Shown here: piece by piece, positions 26,426 to 36,711 of the stretch | Layout: the number at the start of each line of letters is the position of its first letter | Numbering within the stretch: position 1 is the stretch's first letter | Assembly (NCBI RefSeq): GCF_020519665.1 | Contig: NZ_CP084703.1 | Location: 4,376,120-4,440,119 of the forward strand | DNA: 64,000 nt | Reading direction: 5' to 3' | DNA from: Bacillus shivajii | Lineage (GTDB): Bacteria > Bacillota > Bacilli > Bacillales > Salisediminibacteriaceae | Program-made: the position numbers and the translations under genes | Notes under the pieces: generated by a model | Database searches by the model: none | Told to the model about the DNA's origin: nothing | The model's input: the letters and a program-made list of their open reading frames with translations, nothing else

Positions 26426-27790
26426 CTATTCAACCTCACGATTAGGAATACCTTGCTGAATATTTCCTGCATCTAAATCCACTTGGTGCCAGCTACCTCT
26501 TTCTTTTATAAACCACGCTGGAGTCAAGTAAACTAATGAACCTTGACGATTCATATAGTGACCGATCTTTATATCTTCAATCAGCGACTCGTTTAATGCC
26601 TCACTTGCCTCAATATAACTCCATACGTCTTCAAAATGTGGTAAGGAGATACTCGTTTCTATCTCAAAGTCCTCTTCATTTAGTTCAAATAATGAGCGCT
26701 TATATTCTATAATCTGGTTTCCCGATCTTGTTACTTTCATGGTATAGAAACCTTCTCGATTAATGTTTGACCCTAATATCGGCAAACCTTGGATATTTAA
26801 ACGAAATTGAATATAATCATGACCTGATGTCTCTCGCCAGCTGTCAATTACATAATGATCTGTCCACCCTTTATGAGCATTTACAAAATCTAAACTCGCT
26901 CTTAAAATCGATGTTTCTGTTGGACCGTCCATCTGGGTAATTCCTGTTGATGGATGCGCGAAGTCCAGTATAAGACCGTTACCGATGATACTCATCATTC
27001 TGTTTCCATCTGTATAGACAGTTTCGTTACCTTGTGGGTAGCTTTTAACAAATTCCGGATCTGAAAATAAAGCTGAAATGAAGTCATTTTCATCAAGGTT
27101 CTTTGACAAATACGTGTACGTATTCATAACAAAATCTTCACTAGGCAAATATTTCACATCTTGATAAAGCTGGTTATGATTGTTTGTGAAAATTTGCTTC
27201 GTTACCGGAACGAACTGTTCTCTCTTAGCTTCATAAATTGTTTGTAATCTATTTAATGACATATCCGTATCTGCTTGGACATTATTTGCTTCATCTAATG
27301 AAATGAAACGCACTGAAACTTCAGCGTTTGTCGACTCTTGATTTTCAAAGAAAAGAATTCGGTCGACTGTTTCCAATGGAAAATGCTCGTCCTCTAAATC
27401 AAACAATCGATGCATCCATTGGCCTTGCATTGGTTCTTTAAACACTATCTCAACATTTATCCCTTGATAATTACTAAGCATTGAAGGAACCCTACGACTA
27501 TCTCCTGTTCGAAGCATAGGTATTGATAGGTCATCAAGTTCTTCCATCATTATTTGATAAGCATCTTGATACGGCTTAACCCAAAAAATATCTCCATCTT
27601 CATGAACGATCACTTGATGGGGGATGAGTAAATCATTAGCTGAGCGTTCCTCACCTATTTCTGTTGACTCAAAGTACTCCACGTCTGTTCTAATGTCGTA
27701 TTCAGGCTGATACGTCCAAATCTGCCATGTTAATACGACACTTGTAAGGACAAGAACCCATAGAATGACGGATTTAATATGTTCAATCAT
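26426..27790 (-). CDS. walH: WalH/YycH regulator of WalK
   Basis: This 454-residue protein has a single N-terminal membrane segment (SVILWVLVLTSVVLTWQIW, about 6-24) and a large extracellular YycH domain. It controls the WalK kinase together with WalI. Its start overlaps the walK stop by 4 nt, which suggests coupled translation. Confidence 0.92.
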   Translation of the reverse strand: MIEHIKSVILWVLVLTSVVLTWQIWTYQPEYDIRTDVEYFESTEIGEERSANDLLIPHQVIVHEDGDIFWVKPYQDAYQIMMEELDDLSIPMLRTGDSRRVPSMLSNYQGINVEIVFKEPMQGQWMHRLFDLEDEHFPLETVDRILFFENQESTNAEVSVRFISLDEANNVQADTDMSLNRLQTIYEAKREQFVPVTKQIFTNNHNQLYQDVKYLPSEDFVMNTYTYLSKNLDENDFISALFSDPEFVKSYPQGNETVYTDGNRMMSIIGNGLILDFAHPSTGITQMDGPTETSILRASLDFVNAHKGWTDHYVIDSWRETSGHDYIQFRLNIQGLPILGSNINREGFYTMKVTRSGNQIIEYKRSLFELNEEDFEIETSISLPHFEDVWSYIEASEALNESLIEDIKIGHYMNRQGSLVYLTPAWFIKERGSWHQVDLDAGNIQQGIPNREVE

Positions 27791-29604
27791 GTATTGTCCA
27801 CCGCCTCTTCATCTAACGGGAGACTAAAGGAAATGATGGTTCCCTTCCCCCAATCACTACTAATCCAAATCGCGCCTCCATGTGTATGAACAATTTCCTT
27901 TGCAATAGCTAAGCCTAATCCTGTCCCACCTAAATTACGGGACCTTGCTTTATCTACCCTATAAAAACGATCAAATACATGTGGAATATTTTCTTTTGGA
28001 ATCCCAACACCTTCATCTTTAATACTAATGATGACTCGACCGTTTTCCGTTTTTAACATGCAAGTAATCACTCCACCTTGAGGAGAATATTTGACTGCGT
28101 TAGAGACAATATTGTCCATTACTTGTGTTAATTTATCTCGATCTCCTTTTACATAAACATCTCTCGAACGAATCTTTCGTTTAAATACAATTGATTCGTT
28201 TTTTGTTGTCATTTCAAATCGATCGATGATTTGCTCAACAAACGATGATACTTCAAATGAAATAATGTTCATATGGAAGTCCTTACTATCCATTTTCGAT
28301 AACTGTAACAAATCATTAACTAACCGAATCATTCTTTCTGTTTCATTTTGCGTAACATTAATAAAGCGAGGTGCAACTTCTTTATCTTCAATTGCCCCAT
28401 CAGCTAATGCTTCTAAATAACTCTTCATTGATGTAAGAGGTGTTCTTAATTCGTGAGAAACATTGGCAACAAATTCGCGTCGTTCCTCTTCAATTCTTTC
28501 TTGCTCTGTAACATCATGTAAAACGGCAATTAAACCATTTTTCTTTCCATCTTCCTTTTCAATTACTGAAAAGTTCGCTTCTAAAATAACCTCTTCCTCA
28601 TCATTATCGAAGTCTAATAAAATAGGATCTTGAATTTGATATAAGTCATCTAACTTCATGAACTTATCTAAATTAAGCACTTTTAAAATCTCCGAATCGA
28701 GAACTTCTTCTTGTTTTTCATCAAGCATTTCTTCCGCTCGGCGGTTCATTAAAATGATATTTCCATACTTATTTGTTGCAATAACTCCATCTGTCATATG
28801 TGTAAGAACAGATGAAAGTTTACGTCGTTCACCTTCAGTGGTTGCATGTGCGTCCTGAAGTTTATTCGTTAGTTCATTAAAGGCATCTGCTAACTGACCA
28901 ATTTCATCGTCTCCATAAACTTTTACACTGCGAGAAAAATCTCCTCTACCCATCACGACCGCTTGACGCTTCATATCAACAATCGGACGAGTAATTGTAC
29001 GAGATAATACAATACCTAACAGAGCTGTAATCGTTAGAGCCATCACAGTTCCTGTCATTAAAATTTGGTTAATATCTTGCATCTGGTCATAAATATCTTC
29101 CATAGATGCTTCAATATATAAAGCTCCAATAATTTCATTATCAGACTCAATCGGTTCAGCAAGCACTCTAATTCTATGATGTGTCTCTGGATGTAGCAAT
29201 GTATCTTCTGCTCGGTTTCCAGTTAGTGCTCTTTTCACCCGCACTTCCGTTGTTCTTTGACCTACTGTAGAACGAACTCCTGGACTTGCAGCAATGACGG
29301 TATTATTGCTATCAATGACTTGAACATCTGTATCCCCGATGTTATATAAATCTGTTAACAAAGTTGAGATTTCCCACTGTAAGTCTCGTTCTTCATCTTC
29401 AACATCTCTTGTCCACTCTTGCTCTACATTATAAGCAAGTAATCTCGTATGTTCATCAAGACGCTCTTCAAAATTAGCAATCAGTTTCCCTTCTAGTTGA
29501 CCAGTAAAATATACACCAATCACTTGCATAGCAACCATTATCAATAACACATAAATAACGACAATCTTTACATGTATTGATTTGTAGAAGCGAATATTTT
29601 TCAT
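27787..29604 (-). CDS. walK: Sensor histidine kinase WalK
   Basis: This 605-residue kinase has two membrane segments (about 13-32 and 183-203) flanking an extracellular PAS-like sensor, then HAMP, PAS (about 262-370), HisKA with the phosphorylated His in FVANVSHELRTP (about residue 383), and HATPase_c with NIVSNAVKYSP, DEGVGIP and GTGLGLAIA. It senses the state of peptidoglycan synthesis and phosphorylates WalR; the pair is essential in most Firmicutes. It begins 3 bp after walR. Confidence 0.97.
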   Translation of the reverse strand: MKNIRFYKSIHVKIVVIYVLLIMVAMQVIGVYFTGQLEGKLIANFEERLDEHTRLLAYNVEQEWTRDVEDEERDLQWEISTLLTDLYNIGDTDVQVIDSNNTVIAASPGVRSTVGQRTTEVRVKRALTGNRAEDTLLHPETHHRIRVLAEPIESDNEIIGALYIEASMEDIYDQMQDINQILMTGTVMALTITALLGIVLSRTITRPIVDMKRQAVVMGRGDFSRSVKVYGDDEIGQLADAFNELTNKLQDAHATTEGERRKLSSVLTHMTDGVIATNKYGNIILMNRRAEEMLDEKQEEVLDSEILKVLNLDKFMKLDDLYQIQDPILLDFDNDEEEVILEANFSVIEKEDGKKNGLIAVLHDVTEQERIEEERREFVANVSHELRTPLTSMKSYLEALADGAIEDKEVAPRFINVTQNETERMIRLVNDLLQLSKMDSKDFHMNIISFEVSSFVEQIIDRFEMTTKNESIVFKRKIRSRDVYVKGDRDKLTQVMDNIVSNAVKYSPQGGVITCMLKTENGRVIISIKDEGVGIPKENIPHVFDRFYRVDKARSRNLGGTGLGLAIAKEIVHTHGGAIWISSDWGKGTIISFSLPLDEEAVDNT

Positions 29605-29607
29605 CTC

Positions 29608-30315
29608 TTAATTCTCCTGATCGGCATTCCTTAAGTAGTACCCAACTCCTCTACGAGTTACGATATACGTTGGATGGCTCGGATTATCTTCTACCTTTTC
29701 ACGCAAACGGCGCACTGTAACATCAACCGTTCTTACATCACCAAAATAGTCATACCCCCATACTGCTTGAAGCAAATGTTCACGTGTCATCACTTGGCCA
29801 AGGTGTTTCGCTAAATAATAGATCAATTCAAATTCACGATGCGTTAACTCGATAGGATCCCCACGCTTTGTTACAAGGTAGGCATCTGGCTGAATTAGCA
29901 GTGCACCAATTTGTAGTTCTTTTTTATCTTGTTCAGGTTCATTTGATCGTTGATTACGACGTAAGTTTGCTTTTACCCGAGCGACTAGTTCCCTCGTGCT
30001 AAACGGTTTTGTAACATAATCATCGGCTCCTAGTTCTAACCCTAAGACTTTATCTATTTCAGAATCCTTTGCTGTAAGCATGATAATTGGCATATCATAT
30101 GTTTTCCGTACTTCTCTGCATACTTCCATCCCATCTTTAAAAGGAAGCATAATGTCTAATAAAATTAGGTCGGGTACGTGTTCTTTAACCTTTTCAATCG
30201 CTTCACTTCCATCATATGCGACGATGACGTCAAACCCGTCCTTTTCTAATCCAAATTTTAAAATATCTGCAATTGGCTGCTCATCATCTACGACTAAGAT
30301 TTTTTGCTTATCCAT
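29608..30315 (-). CDS. walR: Response regulator WalR
   Basis: This 235-residue OmpR/PhoB-type regulator has the receiver domain with the phosphorylated Asp in LILLDIMLP (about residue 53) and a winged-helix output domain ending [10 protein letters not shown]. It controls autolysins and cell-wall metabolism by binding paired TGTWAH sites. It is the first gene of walRKHIJ; the ~240-bp gap to the M23 gene terminator holds its promoter. Confidence 0.97.
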   Translation of the reverse strand: MDKQKILVVDDEQPIADILKFGLEKDGFDVIVAYDGSEAIEKVKEHVPDLILLDIMLPFKDGMEVCREVRKTYDMPIIMLTAKDSEIDKVLGLELGADDYVTKPFSTRELVARVKANLRRNQRSNEPEQDKKELQIGALLIQPDAYLVTKRGDPIELTHREFELIYYLAKHLGQVMTREHLLQAVWGYDYFGDVRTVDVTVRRLREKVEDNPSHPTYIVTRRGVGYYLRNADQEN

Positions 30316-30513
30316 CGTTACCAGCTCCTATTGTTGAACGTAACTTATACCATTTTGTCAACTTATTTTATTCTATCATATAAAGAATTAGTTAGCTTTG
30401 AATGACGTTTCTATTTCCTTTATTATATAAATTCACTCTAAGAAAAAAAACAAAAATAGCCTTTATATTAGCGGTAATTTTTACAAATAATTCTATTCTC
30501 TATATAAATATGT

Positions 30514-30547
30514 AAAAAACCCTCCCAACCAACAGGTTAAGAGGGAT
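30514..30547 (-). terminator. Terminator of the M23 peptidase gene
   Basis: On the minus strand CCCTCTTAACC pairs with GGTTGGGAGGG and is followed by six T residues. Confidence 0.8.
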
Positions 30548-30556
30548 CTATTCATA

Positions 30557-32008
30557 TTAATAATTCAAGAAGTCCATTGGATCTTTTAATTGGCCATTTT
30601 GGTATACTTCAAAGTGTAAATGTATACCAGTAGAGTTTCCTGTTGATCCCATACGCCCAATCACTTGTCCTTTTCCCACTGTTTGACCAACATTAACATC
30701 AATTCTTTCTAAATGAGCATACATTGTTTCTAATCCATTATTATGATTGATGCGAATTGTATTACCATATCCATTTTCCCAACCAGCTGATGATACAGTT
30801 CCATTATCAGCAGCTAGTATATTATAGTTTGACGGGCGGGCAATATCAATTCCCCGATGAAACCTTCCCCAACGCGTTCCTTGGTAACTCGAGATATATC
30901 CACCAACAGCAGGCCAACCTAGTTGCCCTGTACCTCGTGATGGAGAGGTCTTTGTCCCATTAACAACAACTCTATTTTTCGGTTCAGAAATGACTTCCTC
31001 AGAGGTTGTTTCCCTATTTATCGTTTGTCCGTTTTCATAGGTAACTGTATATTCAATGATTTTCTTGCCTTCTTCACCTTGCTGTCTTACTTCAGTTTCA
31101 CCTTGCCAAAGGGCACTATCTTCCTTTGTTTCTGTCTTATATGGAATTTCTTCTTCTACTTTGCCAACCTTTTCAATTATCACATCGGACATTGGCCTTA
31201 AAACAGTCACATTGATTTTATCACCAATTTGAAGTAAAGAGTCTTCTGTAATATCTGGATTTAATGAAAGAAGTTCACTTGTCGTTAAATCGTGATCTGC
31301 TGCAATTGTACCGAGTACATCACCTTTATCTACTGTATATAATTCTTCTTCTAGCGTGCCTTGTTGAATTTTCTTAAACGCATCTTTTTCTGTCAAAATG
31401 TCCTCTGGATACGCCGAAGATACCTTCCACTCAATGTCATCTGTAAAATCTATATTTATAATTTTCGAATCGCCTACTTCAAGAGAAAGTTCCTCATCTT
31501 CTTCTTTTCCTTCATAAGCTTCTAATTCTTCTTCAGGTACATATTCTAATATAAAGGAACGTAGAAAGTCATCCATGTTTGTTTCATATGAAACATGTCC
31601 TACTTCTTCATCACCAATCGTTAATAAATGAGCCTTTGCATGAATATTTACTTCAGCTTCTAATAAGTCGACTGTCAAATCATTTAATGCTCGGGTCATG
31701 AATACTTGTTCTGGAATATATGTAATCTCATTTTCAAAAGTTAAGTTTATATCTTCATATTTTGTGGAAGCAGTTTCAATATGGTTCTCTTTAAAATCTT
31801 CAATAATTTGTTTGTCATCAACAATACCAATTCTATTATCTCCATAATAAACGTGGTAAATCATTTGAAAACCTTGGGTAGTATCTTCTTCTGATGTAGT
31901 CGTATCCGCACTAGTCAACTTTGAAAATGATACAAAAAATAAACAAAAAATTAATGCAAAAATGGTAAAGCCTCGTAACGAAAAGAATGGTTTATTTGTA
32001 AATACCAT
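30557..32008 (-). CDS. Secreted M23 peptidoglycan endopeptidase with LysM and G5 domains
   Basis: This 483-residue protein starts at ATG 32008, after AGGGGGAG; a frame extending to 32035 lacks a site. The signal/anchor segment is FTIFALIFCLFFVSFSKL. A LysM domain (YTVDKGDVLGTIA ... INVTVL, about 219-263), a G5 domain (about 265-345) and a C-terminal M23 metallopeptidase follow, with zinc ligands in HRGIDIA (about 380) and HLHFE (about 463). It should cut peptide cross-links in the wall. Its place beside walR and a WalR-type box 200 bp upstream fit control by WalRK. Confidence 0.92.
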   Translation of the reverse strand: MVFTNKPFFSLRGFTIFALIFCLFFVSFSKLTSADTTTSEEDTTQGFQMIYHVYYGDNRIGIVDDKQIIEDFKENHIETASTKYEDINLTFENEITYIPEQVFMTRALNDLTVDLLEAEVNIHAKAHLLTIGDEEVGHVSYETNMDDFLRSFILEYVPEEELEAYEGKEEDEELSLEVGDSKIINIDFTDDIEWKVSSAYPEDILTEKDAFKKIQQGTLEEELYTVDKGDVLGTIAADHDLTTSELLSLNPDITEDSLLQIGDKINVTVLRPMSDVIIEKVGKVEEEIPYKTETKEDSALWQGETEVRQQGEEGKKIIEYTVTYENGQTINRETTSEEVISEPKNRVVVNGTKTSPSRGTGQLGWPAVGGYISSYQGTRWGRFHRGIDIARPSNYNILAADNGTVSSAGWENGYGNTIRINHNNGLETMYAHLERIDVNVGQTVGKGQVIGRMGSTGNSTGIHLHFEVYQNGQLKDPMDFLNY

Positions 32009-32350
32009 TGTTCTCCCCCTATATACAATCTTCATTTATCTCTATTAATACAAATTTCCTATTCTATTAACCAAAATTTATTCTATCATATATTTTAAAA
32101 AATTTGCGGAATTTATCAATTCGTAAAATAAATGTATTATTTCTGTAATTTTTTGTAACTACAACCAAAATAGTGGTTGATTTCCTATCATAAATGACGT
32201 TTTTTTGTAATCTTATTGTTAATCGATGTTCTATAAGGATCTGGTTTAATGGAGAGTTATTTCATTGGTTATAGGAAGTTAGGTCGGGGTTATAGTAAAA
32301 CAAAAGTCCTCCCTGTACATCATTTTCAACGAATGAACAGGGAGGCTTAT
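32009..32350. promoter_or_regulatory. M23 gene upstream region with WalR-type boxes
   Basis: An AT-rich gap. It contains a perfect TGTWAH-N5-TGTWAH match, TGTAAT-CTTAT-TGTTAA (32206-32222), and a near match with 4-nt spacing, TGTAAT-TTTT-TGTAAC (32144-32159). Both are written on the plus strand, i.e. reversed relative to the peptidase gene. The right end holds the terminator at 32302-32347. Confidence 0.5.
32302..32347 (-). terminator. Terminator of the first DUF2512 gene
   Basis: On the minus strand GCCTCCCTGT pairs with ACAGGGAGGA and runs into CTTTTGTTTT. It overlaps the stop region of the DUF2512 gene. Confidence 0.75.
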
Positions 32351-32818
32351 TTAATCATCTTCATTATTTTGTTGATAATCATTCTTCTTTTTCTTTAATT
32401 GAGGATCCACTTCTTTTGCAAACTCTGTACTAAACTGAGAATTAAATGGGAGATGAATACTCTCTTTCTCCACTTTGAATGCTTTTGCTATATAAAATTC
32501 GTGATACAAAGCTTCAACAAAAGTCACAAAAATCGCAGTAAAAATGGCATTCATCCCATTCGTTGTATTCGTCGTCGTAATAAATAATGCCATAAACACC
32601 CAAACCGCTACTGTATAGTAGATAAAATCTGCAACAGAAGCCATTAAATTTCCTAATCGCCGATATATAAGAAGGTCACCTATAATATATGCAGGAATGA
32701 TGACTAATAATGTCATCAACAATATCACAGTTATGGGTACTTGAAACAATGACAACGTAGACAGAAGAACAATCCCTACAATTCCATACTTTATCGCCAA
32801 TGCAATAAGATGTTTCAT
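32351..32818 (-). CDS. DUF2512 (YndM-like) membrane protein
   Basis: This 155-residue protein starts at ATG 32818 with AAAGGAG; the longer frame to 32848 lacks a site. It has four hydrophobic segments (for example IKYGIVGIVLLSTLSLF and VADFIYYTVAVWVFMALF) and a charged C-terminal tail (KKKKNDYQQNNEDD). MKHLIALAIKYG and YIIGDLLIYRRLGN are typical of DUF2512. The function is unknown. Confidence 0.85.
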   Translation of the reverse strand: MKHLIALAIKYGIVGIVLLSTLSLFQVPITVILLMTLLVIIPAYIIGDLLIYRRLGNLMASVADFIYYTVAVWVFMALFITTTNTTNGMNAIFTAIFVTFVEALYHEFYIAKAFKVEKESIHLPFNSQFSTEFAKEVDPQLKKKKNDYQQNNEDD

Positions 32819-33016
32819 TTTAAAAACTCCTTTTAGGAATTTAAGCACTTAAACATAGTTGCCTCGGAAGAATCACTTTTAGGATGTCTCTTTTTTCAAT
32901 GAAATATGATTGCCCCAATATATACCATAGACACGCAAATGGCGCTTATACTGCTTTTACCAGAACTTGATATTTAAAGGCAAATAAAAAAAGTAAAAGC
33001 AAAGGATGCTTTTACT

Positions 33017-33388
33017 TTATGACTGTGGTGATGGATCTTTTTTTCGTTGTAATACTTCATGTGCTAAATAAATATGGAAAACCCATTCCCCCATACCAAT
33101 AAAAACTGCTGAAAGTATTGCTGCGATAAATGTTACATCGGCTCCATAAATTAACGGACCTAGAAGCCAAACAATAATAGCAATTAATCCTAAATCAGCA
33201 ATGGTTGCAACAGTATTATTAGAAAAGCGTAAAATCCCTATATCTCCAACAAGGTAGCTAATACCGACGACAAATGCTGAAAGGGTAATTGTTGAAAGAA
33301 ACGGATAATTATAAATGGCTGACAGGATCATTAATAATACAAACGTTATAATAATAAATTTAATACATATTGCTGCTACATGTTTCAT
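33017..33388 (-). CDS. DUF2512 (YndM-like) membrane protein, paralogue
   Basis: This 123-residue protein has four membrane segments, starting MKHVAAICIKFIIITFVLLM, with YLVGDIGILRFSNNTVATIADLG matching the same region of the neighbour at 32351-32818. The two are an old tandem pair of the same family with different tails. The function is unknown. Confidence 0.85.
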   Translation of the reverse strand: MKHVAAICIKFIIITFVLLMILSAIYNYPFLSTITLSAFVVGISYLVGDIGILRFSNNTVATIADLGLIAIIVWLLGPLIYGADVTFIAAILSAVFIGMGEWVFHIYLAHEVLQRKKDPSPQS

Positions 33389-33738
33389 TTATATCCCTCA
33401 TTTTAGAATGTATTTGTTTATTTTTAGCATACCCTAAGGCTAATTTATCATTCGCAATGAGGAGTTTACGTAAAAGCCATGCATTTTTCACCTAAAGTGA
33501 AAATGCATGGCTTTCTTTTAGATTATAAACTTTATACAAGGGTTTATTTCGTACATTTCATTTCAATATTTCTTATATTTAAGAAAACTCAGCGATTACC
33601 GACCCTTTGGTAAAGAAAGTGCCATAGTCGCATTTAAAAGATAAACATAAAAAATTTGGTTACCTCGACCTATATTCATTTTATACATTTTAACAATAAA
33701 AAAAGCCTATTCTTTATGAATAGGTTAAACTTATGTAA
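33389..33738. other. Intergenic region with two terminators
   Basis: No gene was seen. A long hairpin at 33473-33513 (AAAGCCATGCATTTTTCAC pairing with GTGAAAATGCATGGCTTT) can act in both directions. A second hairpin at 33698-33725 ends the tRNA transcript on the minus strand (CCTATTC/GAATAGG followed by seven T residues). Confidence 0.75.
33473..33513. terminator. Strong bidirectional hairpin
   Basis: The stem is 18 bp with one bulged T and a CTAAA loop. T runs lie on both outer sides. It isolates the DUF2512 gene from the tRNA cluster. Confidence 0.75.
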
Positions 33739-33814
<76 letters not shown>

Positions 33815-33828
33815 AATTGTAATCAAAA

Positions 33829-33904
<76 letters not shown>

Positions 33905-33932
33905 TAAATAATTTATATTTATAAAATTAAAA

Positions 33933-34008
33933 TGGCGGTCCCGACGGGAATCGAACCCGCGATCTCCTGCGTGACAGGCAGGCATGTTAACCGCTACACC
34001 ACGGGACC
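33933..34008 (-). tRNA. tRNA-Asp (GTC)
   Basis: 76 nt with encoded CCA. The acceptor is GGTCCCG/CGGGACC and the anticodon loop CTGTCAC lies in a CCTGC/GCAGG stem. Confidence 0.97.
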
Positions 34009-34089
34009 TTGTCCAAATTTAAAAATCTATGAAAAACGAGTATGTATAAAAGATTCAATCATATGCTTTTTATACAAAATAAAAAAAAT

Positions 34090-34360
<271 letters not shown>

Positions 34361-34442
34361 TCACTTACTCCTTAATCAGTATATGGAGTCACAAGTAATA
34401 TTATACCTTATTCGAAAACAATTTGTAAAGTTTTTTTTAAAA

Positions 34443-34517
34443 TGGTGACCCGTAGGGGATTCGAACCCCTGTTACCGCCGTGAAAGGGCGGTGTCTTAAC
34501 CACTTGACCAACGGGCC
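34443..34517 (-). tRNA. tRNA-Glu (TTC)
   Basis: 75 nt with encoded CCA. The acceptor GGCCCGT/ACGGGTC includes one G-U pair, and the anticodon loop CTTTCAC lies in a CCGCC/GGCGG stem. It is the first tRNA of the minus-strand cluster. Confidence 0.96.
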
Positions 34518-35105
34518 ATTATGTTGTGTCGTTCGCAGCGACAAGAATAATATTAACATCTTCCGAAAAGGAATGCAACACTTTTTAAAACTTTTTTATC
34601 ATTTTTATAAAAGCTTGTCGAAAAAAAGTACTTTTATACAATAACGGAATTTCAATAAAAAATCAATACTTTCTAAATAAAACTGTTTTTATAAACCTTT
34701 ATCTCTTTAAATAGCTCTTTTCGCATAAATTGATTCACAAATCCGTTACAGGCTGACGGTGTCCGGAGTCGCAGCTTTTCACTGCTTGTAGTTTGTATAT
34801 TACCCTTTCATTTCAAAAGCAACACTCTTTTCCTGCGACGAGTAACCGCAGGAGCAACGAACAACACTACGCTGATTAAGCTATGAGCTGTGCCGACGGA
34901 TCCTCACCAAAGAGTAAGCTGTTAGAGGAAGGCACAACGAGCACTCACAACTCCGAATCTCCTTCGAGCTGCCTCGACGCACCTTCTTCCAACAAGTACT
35001 TGAAGAGGAAGAGGCACGTAGTTTAGAAAACAGCCTTAAATAAAGATTTACTGTTGCTTTTTCACTAAAAACCTTGGTCTTTTTACAAAAGCAAAGAACA
35101 CAAAT
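34518..35105. other. Gene-free region with intergenic repeat material
   Basis: No coding frame is convincing. The part 34738-35030 is GC-richer than the surroundings and contains the palindromic repeat unit (34832-34852) plus other fragments such as CGAGCTGCCTCGACGCACC. The rest is AT-rich. The tRNA cluster promoter should lie near its left edge. Confidence 0.6.
34821..34859 (+). repeat. Dispersed palindromic repeat, copy 1
   Basis: CCTGCG (34832-34837) and CGCAGG (34847-34852) flank an ACGAGTAAC loop, preceded by AACACTCTTT and followed by AGCAACG. The same unit occurs at 53851-53919 and, reversed, at 62551-62590. Confidence 0.8.
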
Positions 35106-35143
35106 AAAAAAAGGGAAGATTCCACAAAGAATCCCCCCTCTTT
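35106..35143 (-). terminator. purA terminator
   Basis: On the minus strand AGGGGGGATTC pairs with GAATCTTCCCT and is followed by seven T residues. Confidence 0.8.
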
Positions 35144-35153
35144 ATTAGCTATG

Positions 35154-36473
<1,320 letters not shown>

Positions 36474-36539
36474 TTATATAAATACAAATCACCTTTAAAC
36501 CAACGTTAGTGTATCAATTTATATTGAATTAGTCAACTT

Positions 36540-36585
36540 AAATCCGAACATTAACAAACAAAACAACTATTTATGTTCGTTTTAT
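36540..36585 (-). promoter_or_regulatory. PurR-box-like pair upstream of purA
   Basis: CGAACAT (36545-36551) and ATGTTCG (36573-36579) form an exact inverted repeat. The left copy reads AAATCCGAACATT (36540-36552), close to the PurBox consensus AWWWCCGAACWWT; the right copy is less exact and the spacing is slightly longer than usual. It lies 100-145 bp before the purA start. Confidence 0.6.
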
Positions 36586-36670
36586 ATCCCCCCCCCTTAC
36601 TTGTTTGATTTTTTTTCCATGTGCCAGTAAAGTTTCGGGTCCTATTTAAAGTAAGGAATTAAAACACAAT

Positions 36671-36711
36671 AAAAAAAGCTCCATGCAGTATGAAACTGCA
36701 CAGAGTTAGCT
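36671..36711 (-). terminator. dnaC terminator
   Basis: On the minus strand AGCTAACTC...TGCAGT pairs with ACTGCA...GAGCT around a TTCAT loop, then seven T residues. The stem begins in the dnaC stop codon. Confidence 0.8.
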
